Positions 42,465 to 52,402 are shown, counted from the first letter of the stretch. The stretch is 64,000 bases of DNA from Flavivirga abyssicola (GCF_030540775.2 NZ_CP141266.1:1785001-1849000); one strand, 5' to 3'. Notes: generated from the sequence alone by a model not told the origin. Made by a program: numbers and translations.

Positions 42465-44537
42465 TTGAATATGTTTAAAAGCACTTTATCTCTAACCTGT
42501 CTTCTTCTTTTCTGTTTTAATTTCCGTGCGCAAACGGAGCATTTTGAAAAACAGTTGGATAGTATACAAATGCTGAGAAATCTATCTAAGAATAGTAAAT
42601 TAGATATTGAAACTAGGATAAGTTATGCTAAAAGGGCTAGTAAGTTGTCTTATAGAACGCAGGTAGATTCGGTTATTTTGAATTCGAATGATAACCTTGC
42701 TATTATTTATTTAAAATCTGAAAAGTATTACAAACAATCTATAATTTTAAATCATAAAAGTTTAAGATTAGCAACAAGTCTCAATGATTCATTGAATTTG
42801 GCTTATATATATGGTCACTTAGGATGTATTTATCATAGTTTAAAAGTTATGAACGATAGTGCCTATTATTATTATAACAAGTCTTTAAGAATATATCAAA
42901 AATGTAAATCTTTAAACAGAAACAAAGATAAGCTTAATCAAGCTGTAATATATGGAAGTATCGCCGAAATACAACGGAATGAATATGATTATATAGGAAG
43001 TCAATCCAATATAATAAAAGCAATAGATTTAACACTTTCTGCTACTAAAACTAAAGAAAGTTTTGACGATTTATGGAGATCATATAATACTTTAGGACTA
43101 ATTTTAGTAAGCCTCGAAGAATACGATGAAGCTCTAAACTATTATAAGAAGGCCTTAAATGTTAATTATGAAACCCTAACAGATTATTCTAAGAATAAAT
43201 TATTTACTAAAATTAACATAGCCGAACTTTATAGAAAAAGAGGAGATTACAATAAAGCGATTGAAGCGTATAATAAATTACTCAAAAACATTACTATAAA
43301 GGATAAAGATCCCGCTTCTCATGGTGCTATATTAAACAATTTGGCCTATACCATGTTTTTAGCAAAACACAAGAATGAGAATAAAATAGATTCTTTGTTC
43401 ATTAAAGCATATAAAAGTTTTAATGATTTAGATCTAGAATATGAAATCTCTAGTGGAGGTAATGATATGGCGGAGTTTTATTATGCTACAAACCAAAAGG
43501 ATAAGGCCTTATATTATGCCGAACGTTCTTATAAAACAGGAATTGGTATTAAAGAATTTAAAGAAGTTTTAAGGTCTTTAAAAATGCTTTCAAAATTGAA
43601 AGAAGACGATTCAGGGAAAGCCTATTTATATGAATATATAAGATTAAAAGATAGTTTTATTGATAGCGAACGAGCTAATAGAAACAAATTCGCAAGAATA
43701 CAATTCGAAACAGATCACTATATAAAAGAAACCAAACGATTAAGCACTCAAAACATTTTAATTATAATAATAGGAGGCATACTAATTTTGGTATTAGGGC
43801 TATTGTATTTTATAAGAGTTCAACGCTCTAAAAATAGGGCGTTAATTTTTGCGAGTGAGCAAGAAAAAGCGAACCAAGAAATATATAAGTTGATGCTGCA
43901 GCAGCAAACCAAGCGGGAAGAAGGAAGGTTGCAAGAACGGTATAGAATAGCTCAAGACTTACATGACGGTATCTTGTGCAGACTATTTGGAACAAGAATG
44001 GCTATGGGGTTTTTAGATATTAAAGCGGATGAGACGACCCTGAATAAATACAAGGAATTTATAGATGAGTTGCAGGATATAGAAAAGGAAGTGAGAGAAG
44101 TATCCCATGCATTTAAAAAAGAGAATGAATTATCAAAAACCAGTTTCCAATCGATTTTAGAAGCATATATAAAAAAGCAAAGTATTGTAGGAGGTTTTAG
44201 CTGCAAGCTTAAAAAAGCTGATGATGTGAATTTTGAGTTGTTACATGAAGGACAAAAGGTGGAAATTTATCGCATTATTCAGGAAGCAATACAAAATAGT
44301 ATAAAACATGCAAAAGCTAATAACATTGTTATTTCTTTTTCGTTAAAGGATAATGTTTTAGAAATTAAGATAGGGGATGATGGTATAGGATTTGATACTA
44401 ATAGAAGCTATAAAGGTATTGGTTTAAAAAACATGGCATCTAGAGTATTAAAACTTAGAGGCAGTCATCAAATAATCTCAATTTTAGATGAAGGAACCGA
44501 ACTAAATATAAGCATCCCGGTTTATAAGAATTTTTAA
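42465..44537 (+). CDS. TPR-containing sensor histidine kinase
   Basis: 690 aa. Signal peptide (MNMFKSTLSLTCLLLFCFNF), an extracytoplasmic TPR array at ~100-370 (SLNLAYIYGHLGCIYHSLK; EYDEALNYYKKALNV; GDYNKAIEAYNKLLK) and one membrane helix at ~428-450 (LIIIIGGILILVLGLLYFI). Next comes a HisKA_3 domain with the phospho-His in RYRIAQDLHDGILCRLF and an HATPase_c domain with IIQEAIQNSIKHAKA and IGDDGIGFDT. The LDHDG-type H-box pairs with NarL/LuxR-type regulators; the partner follows 3 bases later. The signal sensed by the TPR region is unknown. Confidence 0.92.
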   Translation: MNMFKSTLSLTCLLLFCFNFRAQTEHFEKQLDSIQMLRNLSKNSKLDIETRISYAKRASKLSYRTQVDSVILNSNDNLAIIYLKSEKYYKQSIILNHKSLRLATSLNDSLNLAYIYGHLGCIYHSLKVMNDSAYYYYNKSLRIYQKCKSLNRNKDKLNQAVIYGSIAEIQRNEYDYIGSQSNIIKAIDLTLSATKTKESFDDLWRSYNTLGLILVSLEEYDEALNYYKKALNVNYETLTDYSKNKLFTKINIAELYRKRGDYNKAIEAYNKLLKNITIKDKDPASHGAILNNLAYTMFLAKHKNENKIDSLFIKAYKSFNDLDLEYEISSGGNDMAEFYYATNQKDKALYYAERSYKTGIGIKEFKEVLRSLKMLSKLKEDDSGKAYLYEYIRLKDSFIDSERANRNKFARIQFETDHYIKETKRLSTQNILIIIIGGILILVLGLLYFIRVQRSKNRALIFASEQEKANQEIYKLMLQQQTKREEGRLQERYRIAQDLHDGILCRLFGTRMAMGFLDIKADETTLNKYKEFIDELQDIEKEVREVSHAFKKENELSKTSFQSILEAYIKKQSIVGGFSCKLKKADDVNFELLHEGQKVEIYRIIQEAIQNSIKHAKANNIVISFSLKDNVLEIKIGDDGIGFDTNRSYKGIGLKNMASRVLKLRGSHQIISILDEGTELNISIPVYKNF

Positions 44538-44540
44538 AAT

Positions 44541-45206
44541 ATGAATATATTAATTGTAGAAGATCATCCATTGATTAGTGATGCTTATGAGAAAGCATTG
44601 TTGCATGTAAGTTCTAATAATACAGGTTTAAATTTTAATATAAATAAGGTTAAAAATTGCGATGATGCTTATTTGATGATTAAAGGCGCACAGAAAACAA
44701 AAATTGTTGATATTGTTTTTCTAGATATAAAATTACCACCCTCTAAGGATGGAAAGATAGTTTCAGGGGAAGATTTAGGCGTTAAAATTAGGATTCTTTT
44801 GCCAGATACTAAAATAATTATAGTTACAACATATAATGATAACTATAGAATTGGTAGTGTTTTTAGAAGTATAAACCCCGAAGGCTTTTTAATAAAGAAT
44901 GATTTAAGTCCTAAAGAACTTGTTTTAGCTATCGAAAAAATAATAGATAATATTCCACATTATAGTAAATCGGTAGTTCAATTGATGCGAAAATTGGCTT
45001 CTAATAATTTAGCGATAGATGAAATTGATAGACTATTATTATATGAGTTATCTCGTGGTACAAAAATGAGTGAATTACCACAAATAATACCACTTTCTAA
45101 AGCGGCCATAGAAAAAAGAAAGCGAACATTAAAAGAACTCTTTAATGTAAATAGCAAAAATGATAGAGATCTACTTAAAGTCGCAGAACAAAAAGGATTT
45201 ATTTAA
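44541..45206 (+). CDS. Response regulator, NarL-like with divergent HTH
   Basis: 221 aa. Receiver domain with acidic pair in [16 protein letters not shown], phospho-acceptor Asp in [16 protein letters not shown], Thr in [10 protein letters not shown] and Lys in EGFLIKND. The output domain is a LuxR-like HTH but unusual: [20 protein letters not shown], then [17 protein letters not shown], lacking the usual LTxRExEVL opening. Coupled to the TPR kinase. A paralogue with the same receiver and HTH words is cut by the window edge at 63464-64000, next to the secretion operon. Overlaps the convergent lepA by 4 bases. Confidence 0.92.
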   Translation: MNILIVEDHPLISDAYEKALLHVSSNNTGLNFNINKVKNCDDAYLMIKGAQKTKIVDIVFLDIKLPPSKDGKIVSGEDLGVKIRILLPDTKIIIVTTYNDNYRIGSVFRSINPEGFLIKNDLSPKELVLAIEKIIDNIPHYSKSVVQLMRKLASNNLAIDEIDRLLLYELSRGTKMSELPQIIPLSKAAIEKRKRTLKELFNVNSKNDRDLLKVAEQKGFI

Positions 45207-46999
45207 TCATTAAGTTTTAAGACTGCCATAAATGCTTCTTGCGGAATTTCTACATTACCAACTTGACGCATACGTTTTTTACCTTTTTTCTGTTTTTCAA
45301 GAAGTTTACGTTTACGAGAAATATCACCACCATAACATTTAGCGGTAACATCTTTACGCAGTGCTTTTGTGGTTTCTCTAGAAATAATTTTAGCACCAAT
45401 AGCTGCTTGAATAGGGATATCGAATTGTTGACGTGGAATTAACTCTTTTAATTTTTCACACATCTTTTTACCAATATTCGCAGCATTATCTGCATGAATT
45501 AATGCAGAAAGGGCATCAACTGGTTGTGAGTTTAATAAGATATCTACACGAACTAATTTTGATTGTTTCATACCTATTGGATGATAATCAAAAGAAGCAT
45601 AACCTTTTGAAACTGTTTTTAAACGATCGTAAAAATCGAATACAATTTCAGCCAAAGGCATATCGAATGTTAATTCAACACGTTCTGTGGTTAAATATGT
45701 TTGATTGGTAATAAGGCCTCGTTTTTCAATACAAAGTGACATGACATTTCCAACAAAATCGGCTTTTGTGATAATCGTTGCTTTAATATAAGGTTCTTCA
45801 ACACGATCCAGGCCGGAAGGGTCTGGTAAATCGGACGGGTTATTAACAATAATAATGTCATCTGGATGCTTTCTTGTAAAAGCGTGGTATGATACGTTAG
45901 GAACAGTTGTAATAACAGTCATGTCAAATTCACGTTCTAAACGCTCCTGGATAATTTCCATATGGAGCATGCCTAGAAAGCCGCAACGGAAACCAAATCC
46001 TAAAGCAGCAGAACTTTCGGGAGCAAATACCAAAGAAGCATCATTTAATTGAAGCTTCTCCATAGATGCTCTTAACTCTTCGTAATCTTCGGTGTCTACA
46101 GGGTAAATACCTGCAAAAACCATAGGTTTCACATCTTCGAATCCGGCAATAGCATTTGTTGTTGGGTTTTTAGCATCAGTAATAGTATCACCAACTTTTA
46201 CTTCTTTCGCTTCTTTAATACCTGTAATGACGTAACCCACATCACCCGCTTTTATTTCTTGTCTAGGAAACTGTTTAAGTTTTAAAGTCCCAACTTCATC
46301 TGCGAAGTAATTTTTATCGGTAGCAATAAACTTAATGTTTTGTCCTTTTTTAATGGAACCGTTTATAACTCTAAAGTATGTTTCTACACCACGAAATGGA
46401 TTGTAAACCGAATCAAATATTAAGGCTTGTAATGGTTCGTCTATTTCGCCTTCAGGAGCAGGAACACGTTCAATAATGGCCTCTAAAATATTATCAACTC
46501 CAAAACCTGTTTTTCCACTGGCGTGAATCACTTCTTCGGGGTCGCAACCTAAAAGATCCACAATATCATCGGTTACTTCTTCAGGATTGGCACTTGGTAA
46601 ATCTACTTTATTAAGAACAGGGATAATTTCTAAATCATTTTCTAAAGCTAAATACAGATTAGAAATTGTTTGTGCTTGAATGCTTTGAGCAGCGTCTACA
46701 ATAAGTAAAGCCCCTTCGCAAGCAGCAATGGAACGGGACACTTCATAAGAGAAATCAACATGACCAGGAGTGTCAATTAAATTTAAAACATATTGTTCAC
46801 CTTTGTGCTCATACTCCATTTGTATGGCATGCGACTTTATAGTGATACCACGCTCACGTTCTAAATCCATACTGTCTAGAAGTTGGTCTTGCTTTTCTCT
46901 AGCCGTCACAGCTCCGGTATAATCCAATAAACGGTCTGCGAGCGTGCTCTTACCGTGATCTATATGTGCAATAATGCAAAAGTTTCTAATGTGCTTCAT
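45203..46999 (-). CDS. lepA: Elongation factor 4 (LepA)
   Basis: 598 aa from the ATG at 46999 ([19 protein letters not shown]). GTPase motifs: AHIDHGKST (G1), RGITIKSHA (G2), DTPGHVDF (G3), NKVDLP (G4). The C-terminal LepA-specific part ends [20 protein letters not shown]. Ribosome-associated factor that back-translocates or remodels stalled ribosomes. The frame's earlier TTG codon at 47005 is not needed; a purine-rich ggag lies about 10 bases before the ATG, and TATATTTG (minus strand, 47029-47036) is a good -7 promoter element. Confidence 0.97.
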   Translation of the reverse strand: MKHIRNFCIIAHIDHGKSTLADRLLDYTGAVTAREKQDQLLDSMDLERERGITIKSHAIQMEYEHKGEQYVLNLIDTPGHVDFSYEVSRSIAACEGALLIVDAAQSIQAQTISNLYLALENDLEIIPVLNKVDLPSANPEEVTDDIVDLLGCDPEEVIHASGKTGFGVDNILEAIIERVPAPEGEIDEPLQALIFDSVYNPFRGVETYFRVINGSIKKGQNIKFIATDKNYFADEVGTLKLKQFPRQEIKAGDVGYVITGIKEAKEVKVGDTITDAKNPTTNAIAGFEDVKPMVFAGIYPVDTEDYEELRASMEKLQLNDASLVFAPESSAALGFGFRCGFLGMLHMEIIQERLEREFDMTVITTVPNVSYHAFTRKHPDDIIIVNNPSDLPDPSGLDRVEEPYIKATIITKADFVGNVMSLCIEKRGLITNQTYLTTERVELTFDMPLAEIVFDFYDRLKTVSKGYASFDYHPIGMKQSKLVRVDILLNSQPVDALSALIHADNAANIGKKMCEKLKELIPRQQFDIPIQAAIGAKIISRETTKALRKDVTAKCYGGDISRKRKLLEKQKKGKKRMRQVGNVEIPQEAFMAVLKLND

Positions 47000-47028
47000 A
47001 GTCAAAAATCTCCGTAAAAAAGATTCTG

Positions 47029-47036
47029 CAAATATA
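47029..47036 (-). promoter_or_regulatory. -7 element TATATTTG before lepA
   Basis: Exact TAnnTTTG match on the minus strand, 30 bases before the lepA ATG; the upstream -33 element is not clear. Confidence 0.5.
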
Positions 47037-47089
47037 GATGATTTAAACGAGGTTTGTTAATATTTTAATTTATTGAAAATAAGCTTAAT

Positions 47090-47269
47090 TTATAATATCA
47101 TAGCTCCACAAACACCTAAGCTTACAATAACATAAATGGCGGCCAAAATAAATAAAACTTTGGCTGCTTTTTTGTTTTTTTTAAGAATGGCTAACCCTAT
47201 AATAGTTAATAAAATAGCTGGGCCAAACATAATAGCTAGAATTAAGTATATCAAGCCATCTAGATTCAT
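47090..47269 (-). CDS. Two-helix mini membrane protein (paralogue 2)
   Basis: 59 aa from the ATG at 47269 (MNLDGLIYLILAIMFGP); the longer frame to 47293 is possible. Two membrane segments with a short basic loop KKNKKAAK between them and a final SLGVCGAMIL. It is a clear tandem duplicate of the next gene (same layout: AIMFxPxxLLxIIGLAI, loop, VxSLGxCGxMx). Function unknown. Last in the Lgt-like/radical SAM operon. Confidence 0.75.
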   Translation of the reverse strand: MNLDGLIYLILAIMFGPAILLTIIGLAILKKNKKAAKVLFILAAIYVIVSLGVCGAMIL

Positions 47270-47303
47270 CTTACCTTCTAAAAAGTATAACATAATTAAA
47301 TTT

Positions 47304-47507
47304 TTATATCATCATACTTCCGCATATGCCAAGGCTTATTAAAAGATAAACCACTGCTAGAATCATAAGTATTTTTGATGTTTTTCGATTTTTTGATCTA
47401 ATAGCCAACCCTATAATTAGTAGAATTAATGGAGGTAAAAACATAATAGCTAAAACCAGTAAAAACAAACCCAGATAATTTCCGCCTTCAATGATTAGAA
47501 TAGTCAT
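47304..47507 (-). CDS. Two-helix mini membrane protein (paralogue 1)
   Basis: 67 aa. MTILIIEGGNYLGLFLLVLA opens the first helix, SKNRKTSK forms the basic loop, and LLISLGICGSMMI ends the second helix. Its ATG overlaps the TGA of the radical SAM gene (ATGA), so it is translationally coupled to that enzyme. Together with its paralogue it may be a membrane partner of the lipid-modifying enzymes upstream, but this rests only on position. Confidence 0.78.
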   Translation of the reverse strand: MTILIIEGGNYLGLFLLVLAIMFLPPLILLIIGLAIRSKNRKTSKILMILAVVYLLISLGICGSMMI

Positions 47508-48898
47508 AATATATTGTTTCTAAGTTCTTCTAAATAGTCTTTTTTATCATCCCTGTAAAATAAATTCATGGTTTCAAAAGGGATAATTTTATTGTATTTG
47601 TCTACAATATGCACGCAGGATTTTTTAATAGCACGAACATCAAAATTATAAGCATCAATAAACTGCATGATAATAACGCGAAATAAATTATCATAACCCA
47701 AATTTGGAGCGTCAATATTAGGAAGGCAACACATAATAGACTTCAAATTTTCTTCAGCTACTTCAACGGAGTTTCCAGTGCTAAAAAGTTCTATCATTTT
47801 GCCTTGAAGGTTTTCATCTTGCTCATAAATAATAGTATTTTTGCTATTATCTAATAAATCATTTGGATTTATGTACCTGGTTAACGGAAATACATCGTCT
47901 CCCAATTTAAGAGCATAGCCCATTACCAAAGCGTCTGGGTTACATGGTACAGGAAGTAAATCGTCTGGATTGAAAATATTGGTTTGCTCCATGATCTTTC
48001 GACGTACTTCTGTTAATGTCATTCTATCAGTTTCCGGATTAAAATGCTCTAGTCTTCCTGCTATCTGCGTTGGTTGAAATGTGACGCCCCGAACACATTT
48101 TTGCTTTAAAGCATACTCTATTATTTTACCAATTTCATGGTCGTTTAAACCCTTTTGAAGGGTTACTACTAATGTCGTTGATAAATTAAGTTGATTTAAA
48201 TTCTCAAGGGCTTGTTTTCTTATATCGTTTAAATCGGCACCACGAAGTTCTTGCAACACGCTATTTTCAAAAGAATCAAATTGAAGATAAATTTCAAAAT
48301 CTGGTGCATAGGTTTTTAATTTTTCCGCAAAAGCGACATCTTTAGCAATTTTAATACCATTAGTATTCAGCATTAAATGCCTAATAGGTAATGATTTTGC
48401 GTAATCTAAAATTTCAAAAAACTGTGGATGTATGGTAGGTTCACCGCCACTTATTTGCACTACATCAGGTTCTTTTTCGTTAGCAACTATAGTGTCCAAC
48501 ATGGTTTTTACTTCCTCAAGAGTACGATGTCTTCCATACGTTGGGGATGAACCAGCATAACAGGTGGGACAGGTTAAATTACAACGGTCTGTAACTTCAA
48601 CAACGGTTAAACAAGAATGTTGTTCGTGATCTGGGCATAAGCCGCAATCATAAGGACAACCATAATCGGTTTTAGTATTAAATTTATAGGGTGTTTCAGA
48701 AGGTTTATTATAGTTTCTAATGTTTTTATAGTAGTCTATATCGTCGGCTATTAACACTTTAGAATTGCCATGTTCGTTGCAACGCTTTAGCATGTAAACA
48801 TGACCATTTTCGAATACAATCTTAGCATCTACACGCTTTAAACATTCTGGGCAAAGGCTGAGTGTGAAATCGTAGTAGGTATATTTTCTAACGGGCAT
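47504..48898 (-). CDS. Radical SAM protein with extra Cys clusters (Tes-like)
   Basis: 464 aa. The radical SAM cluster motif CNLTCPTCY (CxxxCxxC) is near residue 108, followed by VVQISGGEPTIHPQFF. In front of it is an N-terminal Cys pair LCPEC, a rubredoxin-like zinc or iron site, and GCPYDCGLCPDHEQHSC, an additional cluster. This layout, including the CxxCGLC block, is that of the archaeal tetraether synthase (Tes) relatives and allied MoaA-like enzymes. The start overlaps the Lgt-like membrane protein gene by 11 bases, so the enzyme probably acts on a lipid or lipoprotein at the membrane. Substrate not proven. Confidence 0.85.
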   Translation of the reverse strand: MPVRKYTYYDFTLSLCPECLKRVDAKIVFENGHVYMLKRCNEHGNSKVLIADDIDYYKNIRNYNKPSETPYKFNTKTDYGCPYDCGLCPDHEQHSCLTVVEVTDRCNLTCPTCYAGSSPTYGRHRTLEEVKTMLDTIVANEKEPDVVQISGGEPTIHPQFFEILDYAKSLPIRHLMLNTNGIKIAKDVAFAEKLKTYAPDFEIYLQFDSFENSVLQELRGADLNDIRKQALENLNQLNLSTTLVVTLQKGLNDHEIGKIIEYALKQKCVRGVTFQPTQIAGRLEHFNPETDRMTLTEVRRKIMEQTNIFNPDDLLPVPCNPDALVMGYALKLGDDVFPLTRYINPNDLLDNSKNTIIYEQDENLQGKMIELFSTGNSVEVAEENLKSIMCCLPNIDAPNLGYDNLFRVIIMQFIDAYNFDVRAIKKSCVHIVDKYNKIIPFETMNLFYRDDKKDYLEELRNNIL

Positions 48899-49631
48899 TT
48901 TTAACGATGTTTAAAATAGTTTTGTGATAATAAAGCAAACAAATTAGACATAATATTTGAATCGTACTTAATCCAAAGAAATAAAATACATTTGGTTTTA
49001 AAAGTTCTATGAAAAATCTAAATGCAAAATAGAGAATCATAAACCATTTAAACAAATCACCATTTTTTAAGGTTGTTTTATTTTTAATACGGTTTAAGCT
49101 GAAAAACAGTAGGATTAGGAAAATCAATTCGTATAAAGCTATAGGGTGACGTAATTGTGCGTCACCTAAATTCATACCGAAGATAGAAGTGGTTTCTATA
49201 CCATAAGTGAATTCGTTAATACCAGATAGAAAGCACCCTATTCTGCCAATAAAAATGCCTAAAATAATGGGAAATACAAATAAATCACCTGATGATTGGG
49301 TTTCTCCTATGCGCTTTTTAGCAATTTCGACACCAAGTAAGCCCCCAAACAATCCACCCATAATAGTTTTTGTATTGAGTAATTGAATGATGTTTTCTTG
49401 CGAAATATCAACAAAGGGGTTTTCTAAAAAACCAACCAGCCTGGAACCAATTAATGCCCCAAGAGCAGCACCTAAAATAATGGATAGTCTATTGTTTGAT
49501 GAAATAACATCGTTACTTTTTCTTCTTAAAAGAATATAATACCTAAAGGCTATAAAAAATGCCAGATATTCTAAAACCAGATGGATGTTTATATTGTATC
49601 CAAAAAGAATGGGATTGTAAGGAATATTCAA
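48888..49631 (-). CDS. Lgt-like integral membrane protein, likely not a standard Lgt
   Basis: 247 aa from a TTG codon, seven or so membrane segments. Resembles prolipoprotein diacylglyceryl transferase: ILGAALGALIGSRLVGFLEN, GRIGCFLSGINEFTYGIET (compare GRxGNFxNxE) and LRHPIALYELIFL. Where Lgt has HGGLxG with its essential His, this protein has FGGLLG, and the GNF of the signature is GCF. It is therefore either inactive as Lgt or does different lipid chemistry. Operon with a Tes-like radical SAM enzyme (11-base overlap). Confidence 0.8.
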   Translation of the reverse strand: MNIPYNPILFGYNINIHLVLEYLAFFIAFRYYILLRRKSNDVISSNNRLSIILGAALGALIGSRLVGFLENPFVDISQENIIQLLNTKTIMGGLFGGLLGVEIAKKRIGETQSSGDLFVFPIILGIFIGRIGCFLSGINEFTYGIETTSIFGMNLGDAQLRHPIALYELIFLILLFFSLNRIKNKTTLKNGDLFKWFMILYFAFRFFIELLKPNVFYFFGLSTIQILCLICLLYYHKTILNIVKNAR

Positions 49632-49724
49632 AAAAAGCTAAATTTTTAGTTTTAAAAATACAACAATATTAAAGGGGATAACTAATTTGATTAAAAAACA
49701 GTAATTTTGCCCAAAATTTATGAT

Positions 49725-50720
49725 GTGGTAAAAATAGACAACATAGAACTTCCAAATTTTCCATTGCTTTTAGCTCCTATGGAAGATGTTAGTGATCCGC
49801 CGTTTCGTGCTTTGTGTAAGGAGCAGGGAGCAGATGTTGTATATACCGAGTTTGTGTCCAGCGAGGGTTTAATTCGTAATGCGGCTAAAAGTGTTATGAA
49901 GTTAGATATTTATGAGAAAGAGCGTCCAGTAGGGATTCAAATTTTTGGAGCTAATTTAGACAGTATGCTACAGACTATTGATATTGTTTCTGCTTCAAAA
50001 CCAGATATTATCGATATTAATTTTGGTTGCCCTGTAAAAAAAGTGGTGAGTAAAGGCGCAGGCGCAGGTATTTTGAAAGATGTGTGTTTGATGGAGAAGC
50101 TTACTGCCGAAATGGTTAAACGAACTAATATCCCAGTTACTGTTAAAACTCGTTTGGGTTGGGATCATGATTCTATAAGAATAGTTGAGGTTGCAGAAAG
50201 GTTACAAGATGTTGGTTGTAAGGCTATTGCTATACATGGGCGTACCAGAGCGCAAATGTATAAGGGTGATGCTGATTGGAAGCCTATTGCTGAGGTAAAA
50301 AATAATCCGCGTATGCATATTCCTGTGTTTGGAAATGGTGATGTGGATAGTCCAGAAAGAGCTGTAGAAATGCGAGATAGCTATGGACTTGATGGCGCTA
50401 TGATTGGTCGTGCTACTATTGGAAACCCATGGTTTTTTAAGCAAGTCAAACATTATTTTGAGACAGGCGAACATCTAGCACCTATATCTTTAGCGGAGCG
50501 TGTTGAGGCTGCTCGTAGACATTTACAAATGTCCATTGATTGGAAAGGTGAAATTCTAGGTGTTTTCGAAACCCGTAGACATTACACTAATTATTTTAAA
50601 GGTATTCCACACTTTAAAGAATACCGTATGAAAATGGTAACCAGCGATCATTCAGCAGATGTGTTTGCTGCTTTTGATGAAGTATTAGAAAAGTTTTCAG
50701 ATTATCAGTTTACCGAATAA
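49725..50720 (+). CDS. dusB: tRNA-dihydrouridine synthase
   Basis: 331 aa from the GTG at 49725 (reading MVKIDNIELPNFPLLLAPME), which matches how the family usually begins. A TTG at 49707 would add six residues but lies inside TAATTTTG, a -7 promoter element. FMN-binding TIM barrel: LLLAPMEDVSDPPFRALC, NFGCPVKKVVSKGAGAG (catalytic Cys), KTRLGW, IHGRTRAQMYKG and DGAMIGRATIGNPW. Reduces specific uridines in the tRNA D-loop. Confidence 0.93.
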   Translation: MVKIDNIELPNFPLLLAPMEDVSDPPFRALCKEQGADVVYTEFVSSEGLIRNAAKSVMKLDIYEKERPVGIQIFGANLDSMLQTIDIVSASKPDIIDINFGCPVKKVVSKGAGAGILKDVCLMEKLTAEMVKRTNIPVTVKTRLGWDHDSIRIVEVAERLQDVGCKAIAIHGRTRAQMYKGDADWKPIAEVKNNPRMHIPVFGNGDVDSPERAVEMRDSYGLDGAMIGRATIGNPWFFKQVKHYFETGEHLAPISLAERVEAARRHLQMSIDWKGEILGVFETRRHYTNYFKGIPHFKEYRMKMVTSDHSADVFAAFDEVLEKFSDYQFTE

Positions 50721-50743
50721 ATTATTTCAAAAGAGAGACGGCA

Positions 50744-51949
50744 TTAATAGCCTTTTATCAGTGATTTTGAAATTCTTACAGATGCAATTTTAGAAGCAAT
50801 ACTACCCAAAACCGAAATGGTTATAAATACAATAAAAAAGTTTTCAATCTTTATGGTCATTGGATAAGCCAACGACGGTGTTATCATAACCAAGTCAAAT
50901 ACTTTTTGAAGCACTGTGACTATTAATGCGACACCCAAACCTATAAAACCGCCTACAACACTCATTAAGCTACCTTGTAAAAAGAAAATTCTACGAATGT
51001 CTTTTATGGTGGCTCCCATATTAAAAAGTGTACTTAAACTTCTCTTCTTATCTAACATCATCATGATTAATGATCCGATAATATTGAAAAAGGCGATAAT
51101 TAAAACAAGAGTGAATATTAAATATACTACAAGATTTTCGGTATTTAACATTTTATAGAGCGCATCATTAAGTTGAGCCCTATTTTTTAAAACAACTTTA
51201 GATCCTAAGGCTTCTTGAATTTTTTGCTTTGCAAGCGTTTCGTCTACGCCTTCATTAAGTTTAAATTCTATTGCAGATACTTGATTTGGACTATAACTTA
51301 AAAGGTTTTTAGCCAAATCTAAGGAAGCATATACATAAGTGTCATTTAATGTTTCATTTATATAAAACACACCAACATTAAGGGCGTTAACGGTATTAAA
51401 TGCTTTTTTGTTAGAAGTTATTTGTCCCTTCCCTGGTTTAGGCACATAAATATTAATAGATTTTGATAAATCTAAAACACCAAGGGACAAATTATTTGAA
51501 ATACCCCAACCTACTACAATATGATTGGAGTTTTGACTTAACCAATTACCATGATCTATTTTAGATTCAATATTAACAACGTCTTTAAAGTGCTCATCAA
51601 CCCCTTTAATGGTTGCTAAATAATTTTTATCATTACAAGCAATAGCGACACGTTCTTCAATACTTTTAGAGAATAACGCTACTTCTTCTAAGTCATTTAG
51701 TTTAGAAAGATCTTCTTCTGTTAAAATAAATGATTTACCAACTGAAGACTCAGCTTTTAGATCAGGATCGACAATGCTGGAAAATTCAAGGGTGAAATCT
51801 TTTAAACCTGCAAAACCAGATAGCACAATAAATAATGAACCGGCACCTAATATAACACCAATAATGGCGATAATAGTAATAAAATTAATAGCATTGTTGG
51901 TGCTTTTAGAGCGTAAATAACGTTTTGCTATATATAATGAAAAGTGCAT
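50744..51949 (-). CDS. ABC transporter permease, LolC/E (FtsX) type
   Basis: 401 aa. One N-terminal helix (FITIIAIIGVILGAGSLFIV), a ~230-residue periplasmic domain, and three C-terminal helices in the FtsX domain (VYLIFTLVLIIAFFNIIGSL; GSLMSVVGGFIGLGVALIVT). The opening FSLYIAKRYLRSKSTNNAIN is the LolC/E signature. Moves lipoproteins from the inner membrane towards the outer membrane with a LolD ATPase encoded elsewhere. It follows rbfA, transcribed in the same direction, 58 bases apart. Confidence 0.9.
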   Translation of the reverse strand: MHFSLYIAKRYLRSKSTNNAINFITIIAIIGVILGAGSLFIVLSGFAGLKDFTLEFSSIVDPDLKAESSVGKSFILTEEDLSKLNDLEEVALFSKSIEERVAIACNDKNYLATIKGVDEHFKDVVNIESKIDHGNWLSQNSNHIVVGWGISNNLSLGVLDLSKSINIYVPKPGKGQITSNKKAFNTVNALNVGVFYINETLNDTYVYASLDLAKNLLSYSPNQVSAIEFKLNEGVDETLAKQKIQEALGSKVVLKNRAQLNDALYKMLNTENLVVYLIFTLVLIIAFFNIIGSLIMMMLDKKRSLSTLFNMGATIKDIRRIFFLQGSLMSVVGGFIGLGVALIVTVLQKVFDLVMITPSLAYPMTIKIENFFIVFITISVLGSIASKIASVRISKSLIKGY

Positions 51950-52006
51950 GTTTCTATTTAAGGAAAATAAAAATAGGTTTTTAACTTGAAGATTTATTAA
52001 AATCGA

Positions 52007-52402
52007 TTAAGATTTTTTTCTTTTGTTTAAAATATTAGGGTCTTTAATGGGGTTTTCTTCTCCTTTCAGAGATTTTTCTATTTGGTCAATGTATTCTAAA
52101 GAGTCGTCTACAAAAAATTCTAAACTAGGCATACGTCTTAATTGGTGTTTGGTGCGTTGTGCTAATTCATGTCTAATTAAAGGTGTATTGGATTTTATGC
52201 CTTCAATAAGTGCTTTAGCTTTATCGTTTGGAAAGATACTCAAATATACTTTAGCAACCGATAAATCAACCGTTACTTTAACTTTAGATACCGATATTAA
52301 TATACCCTGCATACCGCCTTGAGTAGCGGCTCCCTGCAAAACTTCAACTAAATCACGCTGTAAAACAGATCCTATTTTTTTTTGTCTTTGACTTTCCTCC
52401 AT
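52007..52402 (-). CDS. rbfA: Ribosome-binding factor A
   Basis: 131 aa KH-like fold. QRQKKIGSVLQRDLVEVLQ opens the family, VTVDLSVAKVYLSIFPNDK holds the central strands, and LRRMPSLEFFVDDSLEY closes the domain. Needed for 16S rRNA maturation and 30S assembly, particularly in the cold. Starts with ATG at 52402. Neighbour of the LolC/E-type permease gene, an arrangement common in this phylum. Confidence 0.95.
   Translation of the reverse strand: MEESQRQKKIGSVLQRDLVEVLQGAATQGGMQGILISVSKVKVTVDLSVAKVYLSIFPNDKAKALIEGIKSNTPLIRHELAQRTKHQLRRMPSLEFFVDDSLEYIDQIEKSLKGEENPIKDPNILNKRKKS

Noticed and set aside
45203-45206. Frameshift or fusion at the regulator/lepA junction
   Set aside because: It is a simple 4-base overlap of two convergent stop codons; both proteins have normal ends.
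48888-49631. Canonical lgt
   Set aside because: The essential His of the HGGL motif is Phe and the GNF signature is GCF, so I do not assign the gene symbol.
49707-49724. TTG start for dusB
   Set aside because: The TTG is part of TAATTTTG, a -7 promoter element, and family members begin at the following GTG-encoded MVKI.
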